A DNA stretch of 20,575 nt from Desulfovibrionaceae bacterium (GCA_900770205.1 CAAGJV010000357.1:1-20575); one strand, 5' to 3'; positions 1-7,102 are shown, numbered from the stretch's first letter. The notes: generated from the sequence alone by a model not told the origin. Numbers and translations are program-made.

Positions 1-415
1 CGCACTTGTTCATGAACACGATGATGTAAGGAACACCGACCTGACGGGCGAGCAGGATGTGCTCACGGGTCTGAGGCATGGGGCCGTCGGTAGCAGCAAC
101 AACGATGATTGCGCCGTCCATCTGAGCGGCACCGGTGATCATGTTCTTGATGTAGTCGGCGTGGCCGGGGCAGTCAACGTGAGCATAGTGACGCTTGTCG
201 GTCTCGTACTCAACGTGAGCGGTGGAAATGGTGATACCACGTTCCTTTTCTTCGGGGGCCTTGTCGATGTCATCGTAAGCGATGAACTTGCCCTGGCCCT
301 TGAGGCCTGCAATCTTGGTGATGGCGGCAGTCAGAGTGGTCTTGCCATGGTCGATGTGACCGATGGTGCCAATGTTGACATGCGGCTTAGAGCGATCAAA
401 TTTTTCCTTGCCCAT
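1..415 (-). CDS. tuf: Elongation factor Tu, N-terminal part (cut by window edge)
   Basis: This is the GTPase that delivers aminoacyl-tRNA to the ribosome in the cytoplasm. The 138 visible residues begin MGKEKFDRSKPHVNIGTIGH and contain the P-loop GHVDHGKT (about residues 19-26), the switch region ERGITIS, the DCPGH G3 motif and the start of the NKC/D G4 motif, where the window ends. The start at 415 is the family start, and a GGGAG ribosome site lies just upstream. It is the last visible gene of the tRNA-Thr/Tyr/Gly-tuf unit, an arrangement common in bacteria. About 150 bases separate tRNA-Gly from the start codon; they include a small hairpin around 482-496 and no other gene. The identification is essentially certain; only the remaining two thirds of the protein are unseen. 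Confidence 0.97.
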   Translation of the reverse strand, partial: MGKEKFDRSKPHVNIGTIGHIDHGKTTLTAAITKIAGLKGQGKFIAYDDIDKAPEEKERGITISTAHVEYETDKRHYAHVDCPGHADYIKNMITGAAQMDGAIIVVAATDGPMPQTREHILLARQVGVPYIIVFMNKC

Positions 416-567
416 GATGGTCTCCCTAAATGGTTACTTGCAATGTGGTGCCCTGTTTGAGCAGCGGACGCCGTCCTGTCTTATCATTAAATGATAGAAC
501 AGCCCTACAACACGGACTCATGACGCGCCAGATAAAGAAGGGGGAGCAACAAGACAATAAGGCAAAT

Positions 568-643
568 TGGAGCGGGAAACGAGATTCGAACTCGCAACCC
601 TCAGCTTGGAAGGCTGATGCTCTAGCCGTTGAGCTATTCCCGC
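568..643 (-). tRNA. tRNA-Gly, anticodon TCC
   Basis: The reverse strand folds as a full cloverleaf: acceptor GCGGGAA at the 5' end, anticodon loop CTTCCAA with anticodon TCC, T-loop GTTCGAATC, discriminator T and an encoded CCA (568-570). It decodes GGA/GGG glycine codons. It lies between tRNA-Tyr and tuf in one transcript. Confidence 0.96.
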
Positions 644-703
644 CCATGTGCCGTAGTCCCCTGACAGCGCGCACTGCCTCCTACAGCTATACCAGCGTAA
701 AGC

Positions 704-789
704 TGGTGGTGGGGGGTGGATTCGAACCACCGAAGTCTTACGACGACAGATTTACAGTCTGTTCCCTTTGGCCACTCGGGAACCCCACC
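704..789 (-). tRNA. tRNA-Tyr, anticodon GTA
   Basis: The reverse strand gives an 86-base class II tRNA. Acceptor GGTGGGG pairs with CCCCACC, the anticodon loop holds GTA, there is a long variable arm, the T-stem is GGTGG/CCACC, and the discriminator A is followed by an encoded CCA (704-706). It is the middle tRNA of the Thr-Tyr-Gly-tuf transcript. Confidence 0.96.
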
Positions 790-855
790 ACGCTATACAA
801 AAACGCAAAGCGTTCTTGCCGCAACCGGAAGAAGGAGCGTGACCTTCACCGGCTA

Positions 856-876
856 CCCAAATCAAAATGATTTGGG
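856..876. repeat. Hairpin in the tRNA-Thr/tRNA-Tyr spacer
   Basis: A perfect 9-bp inverted repeat (CCCAAATCA and its complement) surrounds a 3-base loop. It lies between tRNA-Thr and tRNA-Tyr, so the primary transcript would form a stem there. A processing role, for example for RNase III or RNase E, is inference. Confidence 0.6.
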
Positions 877-879
877 AAA

Positions 880-907
880 TTTGGAGTTCTTCTCAACGCA
901 CTCCAAA
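880..907. repeat. Second hairpin in the tRNA-Thr/tRNA-Tyr spacer
   Basis: An 8-bp inverted repeat (TTTGGAGT-type arms at 880-887 and 900-907) has a 12-base loop. It ends only 3 bases from the encoded CCA of tRNA-Thr, close enough to affect 3' processing of that tRNA. This role is inference. Confidence 0.5.
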
Positions 908-910
908 ATA

Positions 911-986
911 TGGAGCTGGCGATGGGAATCGAACCCGCAACCTGCTGATTACAAATCAGCTGCTCTGCCAGTTGAGCTACGCCAGC
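911..986 (-). tRNA. tRNA-Thr, anticodon TGT
   Basis: The reverse strand folds as a 76-base cloverleaf. Acceptor GCTGGCG pairs with CGCCAGC, the anticodon loop TTTGTAA carries TGT, the T-loop is GTTCGATTC, the discriminator is T, and CCA is encoded (911-913). It is the first gene of the tRNA-tuf unit, only a few bases after the predicted transcription start. Confidence 0.96.
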
Positions 987-998
987 AGCAGGTATGGA

Positions 999-1026
999 AA
1001 TTTACCGTAAAAACAAACTTTGTCAA
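999..1026 (-). promoter_or_regulatory. Sigma-70 promoter of the tRNA-Thr/Tyr/Gly-tuf unit
   Basis: The reverse strand shows a perfect -35 TTGACA (1021-1026), a 16-base spacer and -10 TAAATT (999-1004). The predicted start, near 992, is about 6 bases before tRNA-Thr. A T-rich run lies directly upstream of the -35 box and could act as an UP element, as expected for a strong stable-RNA promoter. Confidence 0.75.
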
Positions 1027-1265
1027 GAAAAAAAATTCTTCCCGGTATGTTTCCCAAACAACGGAAGCATTTGTATCGAAGTGAGAGAGCTTTGTAAAGA
1101 GTTTTCTCGCTTTCCTCAAAAATTTTGCTGAATCTTTTCTCCCCTCTTCTTTCCTGTTTCTTTCCCCGCTCTCCTGTCTTTTCTCTTCTCCTAGGGCGGC
1201 GGGGCCAGATTTCGGACAAAAATTCTACTCAATACTTATCAGAAAGAAATTTTTAATCTGCACCA

Positions 1266-1293
1266 TTGACACATGAAAAATCATTCCTATTGT
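1266..1293 (+). promoter_or_regulatory. Candidate hsp20 promoter
   Basis: A perfect TTGACA (1266-1271) is followed after 16 bases by TATTGT (1288-1293). It would give a leader of about 130 bases before the hsp20 start. A second option is a TATAAT inside the palindrome at 1368-1373, but that one lacks a good -35 box. No sigma-32 type or CIRCE element was recognised. Confidence 0.4.
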
Positions 1294-1350
1294 ATTAGTA
1301 AGTTTTTTGGAGATGCTATTTCTGATAAACGAAACATGTATTTCTCCATA

Positions 1351-1389
1351 GTGAATAATGTATATTATATAATATACAGAAAAATTCAC
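1351..1389 (+). repeat. Nested AT-rich palindrome in the hsp20 leader
   Basis: A perfect 20-base palindrome made almost only of A and T (1359-1378) sits inside a second inverted repeat, GTGAAT (1351-1356) with ATTCAC (1384-1389). As DNA it could be a repressor site; as RNA it would form an extended, easily melted hairpin. It ends about 28 bases before the GGAGG ribosome site and does not pair with it in any obvious way. Confidence 0.6.
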
Positions 1390-1430
1390 AAGATTTGCAT
1401 GTTATATTGTTACAATTGGAGGTTTTTACT

Positions 1431-1871
1431 ATGTTACCCAGTATTTTTGGTGAAAATCTTTTTGATGAATTTTTTGACGAACCCTTCATGCCGGCCTTTC
1501 ATAAGCACGATCCTCTTTTCGGCAAAAATGCCAGAAATCTGATGAGAACAGATGTTCGCGAACTGGAAAACACCTATGAACTCGATATTGATCTTCCTGG
1601 TTTCAAGAAAAACGAGATCAGCATTGAGCTGGACGGCGGATACCTCAATATCCGTGCCGCAAAAGAACTGAACAAGGAACAGGAAGAAAAGAAGAGCCAG
1701 TATCTACGCCGGGAACGCTATACGGGCGAATGCAGTCGCAGCTTCTATGTAGGCGATGCTCTCGAACCGAAAGATGTTTCCGCAGCCTTTGAAGACGGCA
1801 TTCTCAAGATTTCCTTCCCGAAAGCGCTGGAAGCGAAAAAGCCTGAAAAGAAAACTGTTGCCATTGCCTGA
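1431..1871 (+). CDS. hsp20: Small heat shock protein, Hsp20/alpha-crystallin family
   Basis: This cytoplasmic holdase chaperone binds unfolding proteins and keeps them soluble for refolding by DnaK/DnaJ. The protein has 146 residues, normal for the family. A short Phe-rich N-terminal arm (about 1-37) is followed by an alpha-crystallin domain (about 38-132). The typical features are TYELDIDLPGFKKNEI at the domain start and AAFEDGILKISFPK at its end, which fits the AxxxGxL signature. A Lys-rich tail follows, ending in a V-A-I motif that could serve as the IxI anchor. The start at 1431 was preferred over an in-frame ATG at 1395 because GGAGG lies 8 bases before it and the extra 12 residues are not family-like. 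The gene stands alone, facing the TRAP operon across a shared terminator. Heat control is expected, but no known heat-shock operator was recognised. Confidence 0.95.
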   Translation: MLPSIFGENLFDEFFDEPFMPAFHKHDPLFGKNARNLMRTDVRELENTYELDIDLPGFKKNEISIELDGGYLNIRAAKELNKEQEEKKSQYLRRERYTGECSRSFYVGDALEPKDVSAAFEDGILKISFPKALEAKKPEKKTVAIA

Positions 1872-1913
1872 TGGCTGCCCGGGCTCTTCCTGCAAGCGCC
1901 CGGGCCTCGTTAA

Positions 1914-1960
1914 AACGAAAGCGCCGGATGTTCTTACGCATCCGGCGCTTTCGTTGTTTT
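1914..1960. terminator. Strong terminator after hsp20, shared with the TRAP operon
   Basis: A perfect 17-bp stem (1914-1930 with 1939-1955) with an 8-base loop is followed by a T-rich run on the plus strand. On the minus strand a shorter run of T follows, so it can also stop the convergent dctQM transcript. Two copies of the palindromic octamer GCCCGGGC lie just upstream (about 1877-1884 and 1898-1905) and could form a further hairpin. Confidence 0.9.
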
Positions 1961-1967
1961 TTATCTG

Positions 1968-3893
1968 CTAGTGCATCATGGAAGGCAGCCACAGGCTCAG
2001 CTGCGGGAAGGCAATAATCAGACCGACACAGAAAAAGAGGGAAATGATATAGGGCAGAGATGCCTTATACATAAGGCCGATAGGCACATTTGCTATGCCC
2101 TTCATCACAAAAAGATTGATGCCGAACGGCGGGGTTATGCAGGCCATATTCTTGATAAGCGTGGAAATAACGCCGAACCACACAAGGTTCCATCCAAAGA
2201 CCTTGGCAATGGGAACGAAAATGGGCACGCAGATAAGCACCAGAGGAATGGCCGGAATAAAGCAGCCGAGGAAGCAGAGAACAAGAATAATGACAAGCAT
2301 GACCAGCATGGGGGCTACGTCCAGTGCGGCAATGCTGTTGGCAAGCACCATGGGGATGCGGCTCATGGTCATGAAGGTGCCAAGAAGATTGGCGCCCGCA
2401 AGGAGCGCAAAGCACATGGCGGTAAACTTCCCGGCATCGTTCAGGGCCTTGGAAAGCTTCTGTTTTGTCATCCTTCTCAGGCAGAACGCCAGCGCCAGCA
2501 TGCCGAACACGCCTACTCCGCCGCCTTCCGTTGCCGTGAACACGCCGCCGTAAATACCGCCGATGACAAGAATGAAGATCGCCATGATGGGCAGTGCAGA
2601 ATGCAGAGAGGCCAGAGCTTCCACGCGGGGAACCCGGGGGCCTGCCGGCGCTGCAGCGGGGTTGATCCGCGCCCATACCATGATGGTGACGATAAAGCAT
2701 GCCATGCACAGAAGCCCGGGAATCACGCCGGCAATGAACAGTTCGCCGATGGATTGCTCCGCCAGCACCCCATACAGAATAAAAGTGGTGCTCGGCGGAA
2801 TAAGGCTTCCTATAGTGCCGGAACAGGCAAGGCAGCCTATGGCCAGGGCATCATCATACTTGCTTTTGCGCATTTCCGGCAGGGCAATGGCCGACATGGC
2901 CACGCTTCCTGCAAGGGAATCGCCGACAACGGCGCCAAAAGCGGTGCAGGCGCACACGCTGCCTGTGGCAAGGCCGCCGCGCCAATGCCCCATCCAGGAG
3001 CGGGCGGCACGGTACAAATCTGCCCCGAAATTCCCCTGAAAGCACACATAGCCCATCAGAAGGAAGAACATCAGCGGAGACCAGTCGTAGCTTGCCACAG
3101 TATTGTACCAGAACTGCCCCAGCAAATTCCATGCGGCAGTCGTACCGCGCATATTGGCAATGAACACTCCTGCCGACGCCATAAGCGCATAGGCTACCGG
3201 CATGCCGGAGAAAAATAAAAAGAACATGAAGAGGCAGCCGAACAGCCCCAGAGTGACGGAAGGAACACCGCGCATGCGGTGCATGGCAAACCAGAAGAAC
3301 GCAGCCGTACTGGCAAAAGCAACAAGCACAGCCAGCAGAGCCATTCCCGTGCCGTCGTCATCATGCACCTTGATGATGGAAACAAAAAAATCATGCACAA
3401 GCGTCAGCAGAAGCAGAAGGCAGCCGGCACAGGCAAACCATACGAAAGGCGCAACGGGTATATTGAGGGTTGGGGAGTAAAGCTCGCAGTTCAAGGCATA
3501 GCGGGCCATGGCGGCAAGGCATGCCCCTACGGTAGCTACCGACCAGCATGTGGTAACCACCGTAAGAAATCTCCTTGCTCGTTCACTGAGCTTCGCCGTC
3601 ACCACGTCCATGACGATGTGCCCGCCTGTCCACTGTGCATAGGCCACGGAGGTGAAGAACACGATGACCATGAAGAATTCCGTTATCTCCACGGTTCCGC
3701 TGAGCGGCTTTGAAAAAAAGTACCGGAGGAAGACATCCGCCGCCGTGATAAGAACCATCAGCAGGAAAAATCCCATTCCTACGGCACTTGTGACACGGCA
3801 GACGCCTTCCAGTTTTTTTAACGCTCCTGTCATGGAACGAAGAACACCGAGCCCGGAGGGGGATGGCATTTCCATAGGCTGACCAGCAGTCAT
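1968..3893 (-). CDS. TRAP transporter permease, fused DctQ-DctM
   Basis: This is the inner-membrane part of a sodium-driven tripartite (TRAP) uptake system. Its 641 residues join a four-helix DctQ domain (about 30-180, with the motif DVFLRYFFSKPLSGTVEITE) to a twelve-helix DctM domain (about 210-641). The DctM part starts with GMPVAYAL and carries the conserved SLIPPSTTFILYG and TPPFGINLFVMKG segments. Fusions of this kind are known, for example SiaQM. The start at 3893 was chosen over an ATG 15 codons upstream because AGGAG lies 6 bases before it. It is the last gene of the operon with dctP, the ferredoxin and the flavoprotein. A hairpin with a T-run lies between it and dctP. The substrate cannot be read from the sequence. 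Confidence 0.95.
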   Translation of the reverse strand: MTAGQPMEMPSPSGLGVLRSMTGALKKLEGVCRVTSAVGMGFFLLMVLITAADVFLRYFFSKPLSGTVEITEFFMVIVFFTSVAYAQWTGGHIVMDVVTAKLSERARRFLTVVTTCWSVATVGACLAAMARYALNCELYSPTLNIPVAPFVWFACAGCLLLLLTLVHDFFVSIIKVHDDDGTGMALLAVLVAFASTAAFFWFAMHRMRGVPSVTLGLFGCLFMFFLFFSGMPVAYALMASAGVFIANMRGTTAAWNLLGQFWYNTVASYDWSPLMFFLLMGYVCFQGNFGADLYRAARSWMGHWRGGLATGSVCACTAFGAVVGDSLAGSVAMSAIALPEMRKSKYDDALAIGCLACSGTIGSLIPPSTTFILYGVLAEQSIGELFIAGVIPGLLCMACFIVTIMVWARINPAAAPAGPRVPRVEALASLHSALPIMAIFILVIGGIYGGVFTATEGGGVGVFGMLALAFCLRRMTKQKLSKALNDAGKFTAMCFALLAGANLLGTFMTMSRIPMVLANSIAALDVAPMLVMLVIILVLCFLGCFIPAIPLVLICVPIFVPIAKVFGWNLVWFGVISTLIKNMACITPPFGINLFVMKGIANVPIGLMYKASLPYIISLFFCVGLIIAFPQLSLWLPSMMH

Positions 3894-3914
3894 AATTCTC
3901 TCCTGGATTCGACT

Positions 3915-3941
3915 CGGATGCCGAAAGCGGCAAGGCATCCG
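3915..3941 (-). repeat. Intercistronic hairpin before dctQM
   Basis: An 8-bp stem (CGGATGCC, 3915-3922, with its complement 3934-3941) has an 11-base loop. It lies just after the terminator-like element in the same dctP-dctQM gap and about 10 bases before the dctQM ribosome site. It may stabilise the 5' end of the dctQM mRNA (inference). Confidence 0.55.
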
Positions 3942-3982
3942 AAAAACAACAAAAAGGAGGAGCGCTTCTTGCAGCCCCTCCC
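3942..3982 (-). terminator. Partial terminator between dctP and dctQM
   Basis: Read on the minus strand, dctP is followed by a GC-rich stem with outer arms GGAGG/CCTCC (3977-3981 with 3956-3960). The RNA would then run into TTTTTGTTGTTTTT (3942-3955). This is the layout of an intrinsic terminator inside an operon. It would lower permease output relative to the binding protein, which TRAP systems usually need in excess. Confidence 0.6.
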
Positions 3983-3994
3983 TTATTCAAAAGA

Positions 3995-5071
3995 CTATTT
4001 TGTTACATACGCAGCTGCGGGAGATTTCGCCCACGGCGCCATGTCTTCCTTTTCAAGCTCACGGAATTTCGCAAGGATTTCCTTTGCAGGCAGGCCCTTG
4101 TCATTGGTGAAGGCTTCCCACTGGGCATAGGTCGGCTCTACGGCGCTGTCGGCCTTCGCATAGTCTTCCTCGGAAAGCATATACAGCTTGCCGCCCATTT
4201 CCTTCTGCCATTTCTGCAGGCTGTTGTACTGCTGGGTTTCCCAGAACTTCTGGAACAGCGCGGGAGCATAATCCTTCGAGACATCGTCGATGACCTTCTG
4301 CAGATCCTTCGGCATATCGTTGAAGATATCCTGGTTCATCACGCAGTAAAAGACGGATCCGCCCATATTGAGAAGAGTAACGTTCTTAATGATATCGCCA
4401 AGCTTGCGGGAAACAAGCACCTCGCAGTCGACAACCGCCCCATCGATAACGCCCTTTTCCAAAGACATATACATATCGGGAATGGTAATGCCGACAACCG
4501 TTGCTCCAAGGGCCTTCATGCGTTCCACGCGCATTCCGCCGCCGCTCACGCCGATCTTCATGCCCTTCAGGTCTTCAAGCTTAGTAACTGGCTTATCCCT
4601 GGTACCTATGAGCATGCCCATGGTGTGGCCTTCCACAAAAAGCAGCTTGGTTCCTTCCACGTCCTTAAGAGCCTGCTTGGGAAAAGCCTGATGAAGAGAA
4701 TTGACCAGCGCCGCAGAATTAACGGTGCAGTTACTGGGCTTCACCAGGTTGAGGAGCTGCTCATGGAAAGGATAGCGGCCCAGTCCGCCCACGGTAAAGG
4801 TGGCTTCGCCAAGGTCTGCCGCGCCTGTCCGCACGGATTCAACCACTTCCGCCTGCTTGCTCAGGGCCTGTGCAAAATAAGGCTCAATAGCAATACGCCC
4901 CTCGCTGCGCTTCACTATCTCATCGGCCCACGGCTTGATAGCCTTTGTCCAGCGGTTATGAACAGGAGGGATGGCAAGGTTAAGAGAAAGCGTGTAATCC
5001 GCCGCATTGGCAGGAAGAATGCCGCAAAGAGCAACAAGGGCGCCTAACATAACGGTCGTAAGTTTCTTCAT
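3995..5071 (-). CDS. dctP: TRAP transporter periplasmic binding protein, DctP family
   Basis: This is the periplasmic solute-binding subunit that captures the substrate and hands it to DctQM. The 358-residue protein begins with a Sec signal peptide (basic MKKL, hydrophobic stretch, cleavage after A-N-A near residue 23). The DctP fold is recognised from RTGAADLGEATFTVG and from the segment DLKGMKIGVSGGG followed by ALGATVVGITIPDMYMSLEKGVIDGA. The normal family motif there is K-I-R, whose Arg binds the substrate carboxylate. Here the position is Gly (G174), with another Arg at 181, so the ligand or its binding mode may differ from classical C4-dicarboxylates. The start at 5071 has a GGGAGAG site. 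The gene follows the ferredoxin after 15 bases, so transporter and enzyme genes are cotranscribed. Confidence 0.95.
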   Translation of the reverse strand: MKKLTTVMLGALVALCGILPANAADYTLSLNLAIPPVHNRWTKAIKPWADEIVKRSEGRIAIEPYFAQALSKQAEVVESVRTGAADLGEATFTVGGLGRYPFHEQLLNLVKPSNCTVNSAALVNSLHQAFPKQALKDVEGTKLLFVEGHTMGMLIGTRDKPVTKLEDLKGMKIGVSGGGMRVERMKALGATVVGITIPDMYMSLEKGVIDGAVVDCEVLVSRKLGDIIKNVTLLNMGGSVFYCVMNQDIFNDMPKDLQKVIDDVSKDYAPALFQKFWETQQYNSLQKWQKEMGGKLYMLSEEDYAKADSAVEPTYAQWEAFTNDKGLPAKEILAKFRELEKEDMAPWAKSPAAAYVTK

Positions 5072-5086
5072 GATACTCTCCCAAAG

Positions 5087-5299
5087 CTATACCAGCGTGT
5101 ATAAGGGAAATTCAAAGGTAATGGCATCGCGATTGCAGCTGATGCGGCAGTTTCCGCAGTGCCAGCATTCATGCTTATACTTTTCAATAAGGTGAGGCGT
5201 CTTATCCACCTTTTTATCCAGTTCAAGAATATAGGCGGGGCAGTCTCGTACACACATCCCGCAGCGCACACACTTGTCTTCATGAAAAACTGGAGGCAT
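5087..5299 (-). CDS. Short AprB-like ferredoxin with two [4Fe-4S] sites
   Basis: This 70-residue cytoplasmic electron carrier holds two four-cysteine clusters: CVRCGMCVRDCP (about 10-21) and CWHCGNCRISC (about 45-55). The layout, with a charged insert between the clusters and a CW-x-C second motif followed by DAITFEF, resembles the ferredoxin part of AprB, the beta subunit of APS reductase, but it lacks the AprB C-terminal tail. It starts 11 bases after the flavoprotein stop, and its ribosome site overlaps that stop codon (TAAGGA), which suggests translational coupling and a stable partnership. It most likely passes electrons to or from the FAD enzyme. It could also exchange electrons with other cell ferredoxins; the sequence does not decide the direction. 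Confidence 0.9.
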   Translation of the reverse strand: MPPVFHEDKCVRCGMCVRDCPAYILELDKKVDKTPHLIEKYKHECWHCGNCRISCNRDAITFEFPLYTLV

Positions 5300-5310
5300 A
5301 TCTCTATTCC

Positions 5311-6975
5311 TTATGAATTTGCAGGTTCAAGCCAGGTATACCGGGGGCCGTTTTCCCCCTTGGACACAATCAGCCCCTTGGCAAGCTTGGGATCTTTTTC
5401 GGGGTAATCCGTCAGAACAAACATGCCGCGTCCGCTTTCCTTGCGCTGCATGCATGCGGCAAGGTGAATGCGGCAAAGATCCAGAATTTCAAACGCTTCA
5501 TGGATGCGCATGAGATCATGCAGGTTTTCCGCCTTCACACGGGAACGATACTTGTCGATAAAGTCAAGGCGGTCGAGAGCAACGGCCATCCCTGCCATGT
5601 TCCTGCGGAATTTTGCATAGTAGTCCATAACCTGACGGATCGGATCCTCAAATTCAGGATGCGACATGGCATTTTGCGCCTTGTTGTTCAGCGGCGCAAA
5701 AACACGGCTCTTTTCGGCAAGGATTTCCTCTTCATCCGGGCCGGCCATTTCCAGCGAAGAAGCCGCATCGGCAGCATGGCCGCCGGCTACATATCCGCCG
5801 CACATGGCGCCGGAGAAGCTGGTAAAATTGCATCCGGCAAAAAATCCGCGGACAGGTGTTTCCATATTGTCATCGGCAACAAGCATGCCGGAAAGCGCAA
5901 GCTCGCCCGTTTCGACTTCAAGCGGATATTTGCTGAATTCAATGCCGCGGGCTTCGCAATAATCCAGATACGTTGCCTTGTCGGCAGGCATCAGCACATA
6001 CTGCAGATGATGCACATCTTCCGCATTGAGATGGCGCATATCCATATAGAATGGCGGGCCATAGCCTTCCACCTGCTGCTGGTTCGTACCCATCATCTGA
6101 TTGCGTCGGACACCGTTTTCTCCCATGGGGTCGTACTTGAACATGAAACGCTCACCAAGAGCATTCAGTTCGTACCCGCCCATGTTATTGATGCCGTTCA
6201 TGCCAGGAGCGCCCCACCCCTTAGGCAGTATCGTTCCACGCACCTGAATGTCGGCATTAATGAGAGGAGCGCCAATATCATAGGAAAGCGTAAAATAGCT
6301 GCCCGTGGTAAAAGGTGTGAACCAGCAGTTATAGGGATTGTGCGAGGAATTGTTGGTGCAGCGCTGTGCATGCCAGCCCAGGCTGTTGACGCACGCACGG
6401 CAACGGATGACGGCAAATTCTCCCGTCAGAACATTGAACGCGGCACAGCCGGCTATCTTGCCTTCCTTCTTATAAAGTCTGGTGATCTGGTAGTTGTCGA
6501 GAACGGTGACGCCAAGCCCACGGATTTTCTTTGCCAGCCCGCGCTTAATCTTACGCCCGTTGGGAATATGAAGCCACCACGCTCCCGGCTGGCCGAAACC
6601 AACGGAACGAAAATAGCTGCCATCTTCCCGGCGGCGGAATTCTACGCCGCATTCCTCAAGGGTATCCTTGCAGGGAATAAGAGCATCGAACCACTGGGAA
6701 ATCTGTGCCTCGCTGTAGCCGAAGGCCGACTTCATATAAAAATTGATAAAATCTTCCTTCTTATCATGCGGCTCATCCGTACCAAGGCACGCCATGTAAT
6801 GGTCGTTGCCGCCGCCGAGGGAACCGGAACTTTCCAGAGTCCCCTTGCCGATCATGAGAATATCAGCACCTTTCTTTGCCGCATGAAGGGCCGCCCCCAT
6901 TCCCGATGCACCTGTTCCGAGAATAAGAACATCTGTTTCGTACAGAGTTCCCCATTCTTTTGTTTCCTTTTTCAT
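5311..6975 (-). CDS. FAD-dependent oxidoreductase, AprA/FrdA-like flavoprotein
   Basis: This 554-residue flavoprotein belongs to the fumarate reductase/APS reductase alpha family. Its N-terminal FAD site contains ETDVLILGTGASGMGAAL (glycine motif about 20-27) followed by SSGSLGGGNDHY, the usual position of the flavin-contacting loop. A second FAD-contact block lies near RGFFAGCNFTSFSGAMCGG (about 376-394). The C-terminal helical part ends with a DYPEKDPK segment of the kind seen in AprA and FrdA. There is no signal peptide, so it acts in the cytoplasm. The start at 6975 was chosen over an ATG 20 codons upstream because AAGGAG lies 7 bases before it and the longer start would overlap the sigma-54 promoter. 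With the adjacent AprB-like ferredoxin and TRAP genes it probably oxidises or reduces the imported compound. True APS reductase is unlikely in this setting. The substrate is unknown. Confidence 0.9.
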   Translation of the reverse strand: MKKETKEWGTLYETDVLILGTGASGMGAALHAAKKGADILMIGKGTLESSGSLGGGNDHYMACLGTDEPHDKKEDFINFYMKSAFGYSEAQISQWFDALIPCKDTLEECGVEFRRREDGSYFRSVGFGQPGAWWLHIPNGRKIKRGLAKKIRGLGVTVLDNYQITRLYKKEGKIAGCAAFNVLTGEFAVIRCRACVNSLGWHAQRCTNNSSHNPYNCWFTPFTTGSYFTLSYDIGAPLINADIQVRGTILPKGWGAPGMNGINNMGGYELNALGERFMFKYDPMGENGVRRNQMMGTNQQQVEGYGPPFYMDMRHLNAEDVHHLQYVLMPADKATYLDYCEARGIEFSKYPLEVETGELALSGMLVADDNMETPVRGFFAGCNFTSFSGAMCGGYVAGGHAADAASSLEMAGPDEEEILAEKSRVFAPLNNKAQNAMSHPEFEDPIRQVMDYYAKFRRNMAGMAVALDRLDFIDKYRSRVKAENLHDLMRIHEAFEILDLCRIHLAACMQRKESGRGMFVLTDYPEKDPKLAKGLIVSKGENGPRYTWLEPANS

Positions 6976-7018
6976 ATATTCTCCTTGGTGACCTATGCGA
7001 TAAGGATATATGGCAGCA

Positions 7019-7034
7019 AGCAAAAAACATGCCA
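7019..7034 (-). promoter_or_regulatory. Sigma-54 promoter of the flavoprotein-TRAP operon
   Basis: The reverse strand reads TGGCATG-TTTT-TTGCT, matching the sigma-54 consensus TGGCACG-N4-TTGCW at all but one defined base. The GG and GC elements have the required spacing. The predicted transcription start is near 7008, giving a leader of about 33 bases. It lies 136 bases from the start of a divergent sigma-54 activator gene, its probable regulator. Confidence 0.85.
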
Positions 7035-7080
7035 TATGCTAAAAAATTATTTTACTTATATTATTATAGGTTATAATTTT

Positions 7081-7093
7081 GAAATACTATTTC
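7081..7093. promoter_or_regulatory. Candidate activator site 1 (inverted repeat)
   Basis: A perfect inverted repeat GAAATA-C-TATTTC is centred about 80 bases upstream of the predicted sigma-54 transcription start, a normal place for an enhancer-binding protein site. Assignment to the divergent RtcR-like regulator is inference. Confidence 0.5.
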
Positions 7094-7102
7094 ATATACT
7101 CA

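Larger units (their letters stand above)
1027..1430. other. Gene-free stretch between the tRNA unit and hsp20
   Basis: No convincing gene lies here. The left part holds the upstream region of the divergent tRNA promoter and a 60-base near-pure pyrimidine tract on the plus strand (1133-1192, only three G residues). The right part is AT-rich and holds the candidate hsp20 promoter and leader palindrome. The reading frames that cross it overlap a tRNA or start without a ribosome site. Confidence 0.6.

Noticed and set aside
430..870. 146-residue plus-strand reading frame
   Set aside because: It runs antisense across tRNA-Gly and tRNA-Tyr and resembles the false proteins often translated from tRNA clusters.
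977..1219. 80-residue minus-strand reading frame rich in Arg and Lys
   Set aside because: It overlaps the tRNA-Thr gene and its promoter and owes its composition to the purine-rich strand of the pyrimidine tract.
1971..3218. 415-residue plus-strand frame opposite dctQM
   Set aside because: It is antisense to a clear membrane transporter and its His/Lys/Gly-rich composition is that of a shadow frame.
7043..7080. AAAATTAT/ATAATTTT repeat with 22-base spacer next to the sigma-54 promoter
   Set aside because: The sequence is so AT-rich that such arms are expected by chance; the two tighter repeats upstream are better candidates.
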